Shown here one piece after another: positions 9,036 through 17,796 of a stretch of DNA of 64,000 nucleotides. Source of the DNA: an uncultured Pelagibacteraceae bacterium (GTDB lineage Bacteria > Pseudomonadota > Alphaproteobacteria > Pelagibacterales > AG-422-B15); contig CACNSH010000001.1 of NCBI GenBank assembly GCA_902622985.1, positions 128,036-192,035 of the forward strand, written 5' to 3'. Positions within the stretch are counted from its first letter, which is position 1, and each line of letters opens with the position of its first letter. The notes beneath the pieces were generated by a model. The model did no database searches, had not been told where the DNA came from, and was given only the letters and a program-made list of their open reading frames with translations. Made by a program: the position numbers and the translations under genes.

Positions 9036-10928
9036 CTAAATTAAAATATCTTTTTGAATACGAACTTGTTTCATTTTATTTTTTATAGGATTAAACTTTA
9101 TAAGATTATTATTAGGAAATAAAAACTCTGAAATAATCCAATAAAATACATCAAGACCTGCAGGTATAGATGCTGTTGAAGCTCCACCAAATCTTGCATT
9201 ACACTCTATAATAGATACTTTATTTTTAGAAACTATTGCTTGAACCACTATCGGTCCTCTAAACTGCAATTTACTGAGAAACTTCTTTATTTTCTTATCA
9301 ACCAAGTCATTATTATAACTAGATGTAACCTTGGACTCACCATGCTCAATGATTTCTCTCTTTCGCGAGTGAAATCCAATAAGTTTATATTTATTGTTAT
9401 ACCAAGCATCTATGCTAATTTCTTGACCCTTTATATATGGCTGAAATATCGGGCACTTTAAGTTTTGGCTGTGACTAATTACATCTTTTTTCTCAAGATT
9501 TATTCCAAGATTATTGGAGGATGAGCCGTACCTTTCTTTAACAACATAATTAATCTTTTCATTCAATTTCTCAACTTCTGTGAATGTTTTAATCACAGAT
9601 ATATTCATACCATGAAAAAATTTATAAAAATTTAATTTATCATTGCATACTTCAATTGTTTTTAGTGGCGAAACTATTACCTTAATATTATTTTGATCAA
9701 ATATTTTTATATTCTTTGACCAAAAATATAATTCTTCATCTCTTGTAGGAATTATTATTTTAATTTTTCTTTTTTTACATCCATTTAAAATTTTTTCTAA
9801 ATTCTTTTGATTTGTTGGAGGCATTTTCCAAAAATAATTACTAACATATTTTGAAATTGAATTGATATTACTATCGCCTGGCATAATATTAATCTTATTT
9901 TCAAATCTACTTGCAGCTCTCTGACAAGCATCGATTAATGGAATTTTTTTTGATGCACTCGTGATTAGAATATTGAATGATAACAATTTATCTTTATATT
10001 TTGTCTTTCGTTTTTCATATTCTATAATTTCTGGTATTGCATCTTCTAGTTTATACTTAGGTTTCCAGTTTAATTTATTATTAAATAATTCCATATTTGC
10101 TGTTGAAGACTCGTAAAATATGTTTGATTTAACTTCTTTAATTCTTAACTTAGTAAAATGAGTTTTCAAAATTTTTATAACGTCTGATATAGGTCGAGAA
10201 ATACCTGTACCTAAATTTACTGGACCAATAATATTATTATCAATTAGTTTTGAAATACCGTGCGCAGTGTCCTTTGAATAAATGAAATCAAATCTACCAT
10301 TTTTACCGTATAATTTAATCTCTTGATTATTAATCAGTGATCTTATCCAACGAGATATTATGTCTCTAGAATTTTTTCCATAACCTCTAAATATTCTTGC
10401 ATAAACAGAAGTGAAATCTGAATTTTTAAAATTATTTAAAAAATTCAGTTCATTTTCGTGAGACAGTTTTGCCATGCCAGTAAGGTTACGAGGTTTCAAG
10501 CTATCTGTTTCTTTAAGGCTATAATTTCTGTTAATAAATTCCTTTGATAAATATAAATCTGGATCATAGACGAGATAGCTTGAAGCAAATATTACTCTTT
10601 TAAGTGATTTAATATCTTTCATAGTAGACATTAATCTGTGACTCAATTGAATATTGTGTTGAAAGTTTTCATCCCAAAAGGTGTAATTCTCATCAGATCT
10701 CTCAAAAGTTGCAGCTAAGTGGATAAATACATCAGGTTTAAAGTTTTTTAGAATCTTGCTATCAATTCCATTTAAATCACCATGGTAATATTCAATTTTA
10801 TTTAAAAAATTATCTGGGATTGGTTTTAAATCACCAACAAAAATCTGATATTTTTTTTTCAAAAGAATTTTTACAAGTTCTTGCCCAATTACCCCAGATC
10901 CACCACTAATAAAAACTTTTTTAGTCAT
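9036..10928 (-). CDS. Fusion protein: NAD-dependent epimerase/dehydratase (SDR) plus C-terminal ATP-grasp domain
   Basis: N-term KVFISGGSGVIGQELVKILLKK and SDR-like layout to ~300 aa; C-term VVKERYGSSSNNLGI, PYIKGQEISIDAWY, IIECNARFGGAS typical of ATP-grasp. Confidence 0.85.
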   Translation of the reverse strand: MTKKVFISGGSGVIGQELVKILLKKKYQIFVGDLKPIPDNFLNKIEYYHGDLNGIDSKILKNFKPDVFIHLAATFERSDENYTFWDENFQHNIQLSHRLMSTMKDIKSLKRVIFASSYLVYDPDLYLSKEFINRNYSLKETDSLKPRNLTGMAKLSHENELNFLNNFKNSDFTSVYARIFRGYGKNSRDIISRWIRSLINNQEIKLYGKNGRFDFIYSKDTAHGISKLIDNNIIGPVNLGTGISRPISDVIKILKTHFTKLRIKEVKSNIFYESSTANMELFNNKLNWKPKYKLEDAIPEIIEYEKRKTKYKDKLLSFNILITSASKKIPLIDACQRAASRFENKINIMPGDSNINSISKYVSNYFWKMPPTNQKNLEKILNGCKKRKIKIIIPTRDEELYFWSKNIKIFDQNNIKVIVSPLKTIEVCNDKLNFYKFFHGMNISVIKTFTEVEKLNEKINYVVKERYGSSSNNLGINLEKKDVISHSQNLKCPIFQPYIKGQEISIDAWYNNKYKLIGFHSRKREIIEHGESKVTSSYNNDLVDKKIKKFLSKLQFRGPIVVQAIVSKNKVSIIECNARFGGASTASIPAGLDVFYWIISEFLFPNNNLIKFNPIKNKMKQVRIQKDILI

Positions 10929-11485
10929 TGCTTTAGTAAACCATGCATATAAGAGTCAGAGAATCTATTATTTTGTAGTACATGTTTTTTTAAAACCCCT
11001 TCTAGTTTGAATCCATTTTCTTCTAATATTCCGATATGATAATCACGGTTTACATAGGTCTCAGTAAATATTTTCATGAATTTAAGTTCTTTAAATACTA
11101 TAATTTTTATTAAATTTAAAAACTCAGTAAAATAAACTTTATATAATTTCTTCTTTTGTAAGATTTTATTATCTAGTAAAAAAGATAATTCAACTCTTTT
11201 GTTTTGCCATGAAATATTTGTCAGTCCTCCATATCCTACTATTTGGCTCTTATTTTTTATACTGAACAGTATTTGAATTGGGGATTTTTTTGATAACTGA
11301 GGCCATACTTGTTTCAAATAATATTCCCTTTGTTGTTTACTTGAGATATTTTTTGTTTGTCTGAGAAAGTTTTTTTGTGAGTTTCTCCAAACTCTAATTT
11401 TTTCTATGTCATCTTGACTTACAGGTTGAATACAAATATTTTTTTCTTTATATTTTATTTTATTTAAACATTTATATTTTAACAT
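10925..11485 (-). CDS. GNAT family N-acetyltransferase (PseH-like position)
   Basis: RimJ/PseH-like layout IRVWRNSQKNFLRQTKNIS...ILEENGFKLEGVLKKHV. Confidence 0.75.
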   Translation of the reverse strand: MLKYKCLNKIKYKEKNICIQPVSQDDIEKIRVWRNSQKNFLRQTKNISSKQQREYYLKQVWPQLSKKSPIQILFSIKNKSQIVGYGGLTNISWQNKRVELSFLLDNKILQKKKLYKVYFTEFLNLIKIIVFKELKFMKIFTETYVNRDYHIGILEENGFKLEGVLKKHVLQNNRFSDSYMHGLLKQ

Positions 11486-11497
11486 TATTAAAACAAT

Positions 11498-12808
11498 TTA
11501 ATTAATACGTTTAAACCCAACTTGGCAAACAGGGCCTTCTAGAAGATCATTAATATCTTTTCCATTTTCACAGTCTCTAATTTTAGTAAAGACTCCACTT
11601 AGTTCTTCAAGATAAAAATCAATTAGATTATCATCGTGCGCGATTGACAAATAAACACTATTTGAAGCAAGAATATTTTTTTTTAGTAATTCTTGAGTAA
11701 TAAATGTTTTATATTGAAATTTTGATTCACTTCTAATATTAAACATTGGCAATGCATCTATTCCACTTATCTCAATATTTAATGAGAAATTATTCGCAAG
11801 TTCTTGCCAGCATTTTTTAATATATTTTCCCTTATTTGTAATGATTTTCCATGACTCTGTTTTCTCCATTATTTCTAAAGTCTTTAAAGCAGCTGTTGAG
11901 CCCGCTCTCTCTGACCAAAAAGTACTACTAATAAAACTTGATTGCGCATTCTGCATTATTTCTTCCTTACCAACTACCGCTGTAACTGCGTAACCATTTC
12001 CTAATGCTTTGCCAAACATGCTCATGTCTGGATTAATATTATATTTTTTAGATATTCCTCCAAATGTCTCTCTAAAGCCACTAGTACATTCGTCAAAAAT
12101 TAGCACAATATTTTTCTTCTTGGTTATCTCTCTTACTTTATCTAAGAAACCCTCTTCGGGCTGAATATTTCTTACAACCTCCATTTTTACAGTACCAATA
12201 TCCTTACTATTAATAATTTCTTCAAGTTGATTGAAATTGTTGTATTCAAAAGGAAATACAGTGTTTGTTAAGTTTTTAGGAACACCATTAATATCTAGTC
12301 CATCAAGTAAGTGATTGTTTAGTTCATCTTTACTTTGAAGGTTCGCAGATAAGTACCAATCATGCCAACCATGATATCCACAAATTGCAACATTATCTTT
12401 TCCAGAAGCTGCTCTAGCTATCCTTACAGCAATTGCATTAGCTTCACCTCCAGACCTTGCAAATCTAACCATTTCACCCCAAGGACTGCAAATTTCAATT
12501 AATTTCTCTGCTAGCTCAACTTCTTCACTGCAATTGAGAGTGGACATGTTTCCCTTTGATATATTTTCAATCACAGATTTGTCGACCTCATCATTGCTAT
12601 AACCTAATATGTTCGTACCAACACCCATTAAAGACATATCTATGAATTTTTCATTGTCTAAACTCCATATGTAACACCCTTTGGCTTTGCTATAGTAAGC
12701 GGGCCATTTATCTGGCAAGAACATTTCGGGTCTTTTCGATAAAATCATATTTCCTCCAGGTATAACACCCTTTGCTCTTTTCCATACCTTTTGCCCTTTA
12801 TTGCTCAT
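11498..12808 (-). CDS. Aminotransferase class III (glutamate-1-semialdehyde aminomutase-like)
   Basis: ARSGGEANAIAVRIARAASGKDNVAICGYHGWHDW; PLP-lysine region SMFGKALGNGYAVTAVVG. Confidence 0.88.
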   Translation of the reverse strand: MSNKGQKVWKRAKGVIPGGNMILSKRPEMFLPDKWPAYYSKAKGCYIWSLDNEKFIDMSLMGVGTNILGYSNDEVDKSVIENISKGNMSTLNCSEEVELAEKLIEICSPWGEMVRFARSGGEANAIAVRIARAASGKDNVAICGYHGWHDWYLSANLQSKDELNNHLLDGLDINGVPKNLTNTVFPFEYNNFNQLEEIINSKDIGTVKMEVVRNIQPEEGFLDKVREITKKKNIVLIFDECTSGFRETFGGISKKYNINPDMSMFGKALGNGYAVTAVVGKEEIMQNAQSSFISSTFWSERAGSTAALKTLEIMEKTESWKIITNKGKYIKKCWQELANNFSLNIEISGIDALPMFNIRSESKFQYKTFITQELLKKNILASNSVYLSIAHDDNLIDFYLEELSGVFTKIRDCENGKDINDLLEGPVCQVGFKRIN

Positions 12809-12812
12809 AAAT

Positions 12813-13685
12813 TTATAATCTATCCCATTTACTTGGATTTAGAAGAAGTTCATCATTTGTTTTAAGATCACCCGGTAGTTCATTTTCATCTTTACTTATC
12901 AAGCCCAACACCTGCTCAAGTTCTTTATCACTTTGAAAACCAATTATAACCTTATCAATATTTTTTTGGGAAAAAACATGATTTATTGCATTTTTTATCA
13001 TTTTTGATTGATTAAAATTATTATATTTATTCCACTTATTAATTAAATTGATCCATTTATTAAATTTAACTGGCACGGACTCAGATTTCATTAATAATAG
13101 GCCTTGTAAGAAAATTGATCTTGCATGAATTTCTTTTCCTTTAGATTTCAATTCTTCAAGTTTCCCAGTCTCGTGCATTCTTCGATCAAACACATTTATC
13201 GGACATTGTATAACTTCGAAATCATATATATTTTTTAAGGTATCTATTTGTTTTGGATTATAAATAGAAATACCTATTTTTTTAAAAATACCATTGTTTT
13301 TTAAATAATCTAATTTTTTAATTATTTCTTCACCTATTTTATTTTTTAATTGATCAGGGTTATGTATTAAAACTGTATTTATATTATTAACTTTCAAATC
13401 AATTTTTGACTTATTAATTAACTTTTCAATTGTACTTGAAATATCTTCAATTTTGTTTTGTAATTCAGGTATCTTAGTTATAATCTCAAAATTCTTAACG
13501 CCAATTTTACCAAGAATCTGGTGACAATTTTTATATCCAATAGCTGTATCTATAAAATTAATATCTAGTTTGTTTGCTAATCTAATAATTTTTGATGCCA
13601 TACTAGATTTAACTTTACCAGATGTATTAGAAATACCGTAATTAGATGAGAATTGCGCAGTTCCAATTACAAGTTTGCTAATCAT
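12813..13685 (-). CDS. Aldo/keto reductase family protein
   Basis: IGTAQFSSNYGISN, NFIDTAIGYKNCHQILGK, IHNPDQLKN, GISIYNP motifs. Confidence 0.85.
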   Translation of the reverse strand: MISKLVIGTAQFSSNYGISNTSGKVKSSMASKIIRLANKLDINFIDTAIGYKNCHQILGKIGVKNFEIITKIPELQNKIEDISSTIEKLINKSKIDLKVNNINTVLIHNPDQLKNKIGEEIIKKLDYLKNNGIFKKIGISIYNPKQIDTLKNIYDFEVIQCPINVFDRRMHETGKLEELKSKGKEIHARSIFLQGLLLMKSESVPVKFNKWINLINKWNKYNNFNQSKMIKNAINHVFSQKNIDKVIIGFQSDKELEQVLGLISKDENELPGDLKTNDELLLNPSKWDRL

Positions 13686-13688
13686 TAA

Positions 13689-14840
13689 TTATAATATAGC
13701 TAAGATTTTACTAACAATTTTTTCTTGCTCATTGTCAGAGAGTTCATAGTGAATTGGTATACTTAAGGCTTCTGAGCTATACTTTTCTGCATTAGGGAAA
13801 TCTCCTTCTTTAAATCCTAAAGATCTATAGTAAGGATGCAGATGAACAGGCAAATAGTGCAAGTTAACTCCGACTCCATTTTTTCTTAAATAATTAAATA
13901 TTTTTTTATAAGATTTTGGTGAATAGTCAGCCAGTCTTACTACGTATAGATGAAATGAACTTTTTGCTTTCTTTTCCACCTCAGGAATTCTTATCGGTAG
14001 AGAACTTAACAAGTTATTATATTTTTTAGCTATTTTCTTTCTTTTACTCAAAAATTTATTCAGTTTATTCATTTGTGACAAACCTAAAGCTGCCTGTATG
14101 TCTGTCATTCTGTAATTAAACCCTAAAAGTTGTTGTTCGTAATACCATGCCTCACGGTTTTTAACTTTAAACAGCTTATTATTTCGCGTAATTCCGCTAT
14201 TCCTTAACATTTCAACTTTTGAAGCAACTCTCTTATCGTTTGTCAAAAGCATACCACCTTCTCCAGTAGTAATCATTTTTACTGGATGAAAACTAAATAT
14301 TGTAATGTCAGACCATTTACAACTTCCAACTTTTTCGTTTTTATATTTTGCTCCTAAACTATGGGATGCATCCTCAATAATTTTAAATTTATATTTTTTT
14401 GACAATTTCCAAATCTCATCTTGTTTAGTTGGCTGACCAGCAAAATGGACAGGAATCAAAATTTTAGGAAGTTTATTTTTTTTTTCTGCGTATTCTAATT
14501 TCCGAGAGAGGCTCTCTATACAGATATTATATGTTTTGATATTTATATCTACAAAATCAACTTTAGCTCCACAATATAGACCACAATTAGCTGATGCTAC
14601 GAATGTATTAGGTACTGTCCAAATAATATCTCCCTTTTTTAAGTCCAGTGCCAGACATGCTAAATGAAGTGCGCTTGTAGCACTATTTACAGCAAAAGAA
14701 TACTTTGAGCCACATCGTCTAGCGACTTTATTTTCAAATTTTGGGACATATGATCCTTGTGTTATTAATGGAGATTTAAGAACTTTTACAACGCTATCTA
14801 TATCCTTATCATCAATAAATTGCTTACTGTAAGGTATCAT
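13689..14840 (-). CDS. pseC: UDP-4-amino-4,6-dideoxy-N-acetyl-beta-L-altrosamine transaminase-like (PseC)
   Basis: DegT family; MIPYSKQFIDDKDIDSVVKVLKSPLITQGSYVPKFE; adjacent to pseB. Confidence 0.85.
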   Translation of the reverse strand: MIPYSKQFIDDKDIDSVVKVLKSPLITQGSYVPKFENKVARRCGSKYSFAVNSATSALHLACLALDLKKGDIIWTVPNTFVASANCGLYCGAKVDFVDINIKTYNICIESLSRKLEYAEKKNKLPKILIPVHFAGQPTKQDEIWKLSKKYKFKIIEDASHSLGAKYKNEKVGSCKWSDITIFSFHPVKMITTGEGGMLLTNDKRVASKVEMLRNSGITRNNKLFKVKNREAWYYEQQLLGFNYRMTDIQAALGLSQMNKLNKFLSKRKKIAKKYNNLLSSLPIRIPEVEKKAKSSFHLYVVRLADYSPKSYKKIFNYLRKNGVGVNLHYLPVHLHPYYRSLGFKEGDFPNAEKYSSEALSIPIHYELSDNEQEKIVSKILAIL

Positions 14841-14851
14841 TTTTATCTAGT

Positions 14852-15856
14852 CTATACTTCTTCTTCTAAGTTTATCTTTTTGATTTCATCGATACTTAAG
14901 AAATATTTGTTATCTCGAGAATTATAAGAAAATCCCTGGGACATCAGTTTTCCTTCAGAATTATCTTTTATATTCGTAAGATAATCGATGTCACTATCGG
15001 TAAATTTTATTGCAGGCTTAATTAAAAAATAATTTTCAAACTCTATCGTAAGATGTGAGTCATCTTCAGGGCACATAACCTCGTGGATTTTTTCACCAGG
15101 CCTTATACCAATAACTTCAAAGTTAGCATCAGGGTTAATTGCTTTTGCAATATCTGAAATTAGTACAGAAGGCAATTTGGGAACAAATATTTCTCCACCT
15201 TGCATGTAGCTCAGACAACTGATAACAAAATCTACGCCCTGTTGTAAGGTAATTAAAAATCTTGTCATATTAGGATCAGTTATTGGAAAGGTTTTAGTAT
15301 TATTAAGATGAAGCTTTTTAAATAGAGGTATCACAGAACCACGAGATCCAACCACATTTCCATATCTAACAACGGAAAATCTGGTGTGACTATCTCCAAC
15401 TATGTTATTCGCAGCTACAAATAACTTATCGGAAGCCAACTTGGTTGCGCCATATAAATTAATAGGGTTTGCGGCCTTATCTGTCGATAATGCAATTACT
15501 TTTTCTACATTGTTTTTTATAGCAGCATGAATTACATTTTCAGCACCATGAATATTTGTTTTAATACACTCCATCGGATTATATTCTGACGCAGGCACTT
15601 GTTTTAAAGCTGCACAGTGAACAACAATATCTATTCCTCGCATTGCCATCGCAAGTCTCTCTTTGTCTCGGACATCCCCTATAAAAAATCTTATTGCTTC
15701 ACTATTAATTTCACTAGACATTTCATATTGTTTGTACTCATCTCGAGAGTAAATAACTAACTTATTAGGTTTATGAGATTGTAAAATAGTACTAACAAAT
15801 CTTCTACCGAAAGATCCCGTTCCACCTGTAACTAAAATATTTTTATTCTTAAACAT
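14852..15856 (-). CDS. pseB: UDP-N-acetylglucosamine 4,6-dehydratase (inverting), PseB
   Basis: NILVTGGTGSFGRRFVSTIL, YSRDEYKQYEM, RFFIGDVRDKERL, ALSTDKAANPINLYGATKL. Confidence 0.9.
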   Translation of the reverse strand: MFKNKNILVTGGTGSFGRRFVSTILQSHKPNKLVIYSRDEYKQYEMSSEINSEAIRFFIGDVRDKERLAMAMRGIDIVVHCAALKQVPASEYNPMECIKTNIHGAENVIHAAIKNNVEKVIALSTDKAANPINLYGATKLASDKLFVAANNIVGDSHTRFSVVRYGNVVGSRGSVIPLFKKLHLNNTKTFPITDPNMTRFLITLQQGVDFVISCLSYMQGGEIFVPKLPSVLISDIAKAINPDANFEVIGIRPGEKIHEVMCPEDDSHLTIEFENYFLIKPAIKFTDSDIDYLTNIKDNSEGKLMSQGFSYNSRDNKYFLSIDEIKKINLEEEV

Positions 15857-15891
15857 GTTAAATTAAACAATAATATAATACTTAAAATGTA

Positions 15892-17610
15892 TTATACTTT
15901 TTGCAGTTTTCCTTCCACTAATTTCAACACAATATCACAATTTTCTATTGTTGAAATGCGATGAGACACTATTAAACTTGTTTTTTTGCCTCTCAATTTA
16001 TAAATTACATCCATAATTTGACTTTCAGTTTCCAGGTCTAAGGCATTTGTTGATTCATCAAAAATAAGAAATGATGGATTTGAATATAAAGCTCTAGCAA
16101 TTGCAATTCTTTGCCTTTGGCCCCCTGAAATTTTAGCCCCTCTCTCACCAACATTTGTTTCGATTCCATCTGCTAACGAACTTACAAAGTCAGAAAGTTG
16201 AGATTGAGTTATAGCCTTTTCTAGCAATTCAAAATTGATTTCATCATCATTCTTTCCAAAAACTATATTATTTTTTAGAGTATCATCTAAAATAAAAACA
16301 TTTTGTGAAACGTAACCTATTTTATTCTGCCACTCTCTTAAATTAGAGTGAATATTAATGTTATCGATCATTATCTCACCCTCGGAAGGTCTAATAAACC
16401 CTACAATTAAATCTATTAAAGTACTTTTACCTGATCCAGAGTCACCGATTAAACCTATAATATCACCCTGATTTATCTCTAAATTAATTTTTTCTAAAAT
16501 GTGTCTTGAAGAGTCGTAGCCAAAGGTGAGATTTTTTAATTTTAAAGAAGTGTTGAAAGAAATATCTTTATTTCCGTTCATTTGCTTTTCAGTTTTTGCT
16601 TCATATCTAAGTTCATCATTTAAGGTATTAACTGTAGCATTGTTATATTTAATTGCCTGAAAAGCTGATATTATGCGATTTGTTGAGGGCATTAATTTTA
16701 TTGCTGCCGCAGCGAATAAACCTAAGACCGGCAATAAGTTACTTGATAAAACAGTATAATTTAAACTAACATATATAATTACCGCAAATATCAAAATCGC
16801 AATAACTTCAATGAAAAGTTTTGGTAAAGATTTAACAAATTCATAATTTCTTTCATTAATGGCTGTTTTTTGATTATGAAAGTCAAATTCATTTAAAAAA
16901 ATTTGTTCTTTGCCAGTAATAACGACATCCCGTATAGCCCCTATAGTCTCTTGAACAGCATATATTCTTCTTCCTTCATGATAGAGTCTATCTTTACCAA
17001 ATTGTACTGTTCTATTTTTCGTAAAATAAAAGAGTAAATATGCCGTTGTTAGAATTGATAATATTGCGAACAAAAAAATTATTGGCTCCACAATAAATAA
17101 TAAAAGAGATATGAATATCAGCATTAGTACTTCTATTACTAGGGTTAATGATGAATAAAGAAGCGAATTAAAATGACCAACTTCTCGTGTCGTATTTCTT
17201 ATATAAATTGAGGAGTTCTTCTTTGTATGTTCCGAGTATGGGAGTGATAGGTATTTTGATAATAACTTTTTACCTAAATTTACAGTAACATCTGCTATAA
17301 AACTAAATTGCTTCCAATAAAAAAAACCTAAAAAGAGGTTTTTAACTAAGAAAATTATGATCATCAAAATAACAAAAAGACTAATAAAATTTCCTTTTGA
17401 AGGACTTTCAAAATATATGTAAATATTGGCAATTATAGGATGTATTTGTGTTATGTCCTCCTCAATCATAATGCTTGCTATAGGTAGAATTAGGCTTATG
17501 CCCAAAGTCTCTAATAATACAGCCATAAGCATAATAAATAATAGCCTTAATGCTCTGAACCTGTCAGATGGATTAAGTATAAACATTAACTTTCTAAATG
17601 TGCTGAGCAT
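15892..17610 (-). CDS. ABC transporter, fused permease/ATPase (MsbA/PglK-like flippase)
   Basis: Walker A GLIGDSGSGKSTLIDLI, signature SGGQRQRIAIARAL, Walker B SFLIFDESTNALD; N-terminal TM domain. Confidence 0.92.
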   Translation of the reverse strand: MLSTFRKLMFILNPSDRFRALRLLFIMLMAVLLETLGISLILPIASIMIEEDITQIHPIIANIYIYFESPSKGNFISLFVILMIIIFLVKNLFLGFFYWKQFSFIADVTVNLGKKLLSKYLSLPYSEHTKKNSSIYIRNTTREVGHFNSLLYSSLTLVIEVLMLIFISLLLFIVEPIIFLFAILSILTTAYLLFYFTKNRTVQFGKDRLYHEGRRIYAVQETIGAIRDVVITGKEQIFLNEFDFHNQKTAINERNYEFVKSLPKLFIEVIAILIFAVIIYVSLNYTVLSSNLLPVLGLFAAAAIKLMPSTNRIISAFQAIKYNNATVNTLNDELRYEAKTEKQMNGNKDISFNTSLKLKNLTFGYDSSRHILEKINLEINQGDIIGLIGDSGSGKSTLIDLIVGFIRPSEGEIMIDNINIHSNLREWQNKIGYVSQNVFILDDTLKNNIVFGKNDDEINFELLEKAITQSQLSDFVSSLADGIETNVGERGAKISGGQRQRIAIARALYSNPSFLIFDESTNALDLETESQIMDVIYKLRGKKTSLIVSHRISTIENCDIVLKLVEGKLQKV

Positions 17611-17796
17611 GAGATAATTCTTTTAAAAATAATCTTAATTATTAAACTTATTTAATATACATCGACTTAACATAATATTTGTTTTGAAAAATTTTAATCA
17701 AATTCTGGACGACATCGAAATTAAATCTTATTCTATATGATCAATTTATTTGTTTAATAAAATAAATATTTATATAGACAAATCGTACCTAATAAT

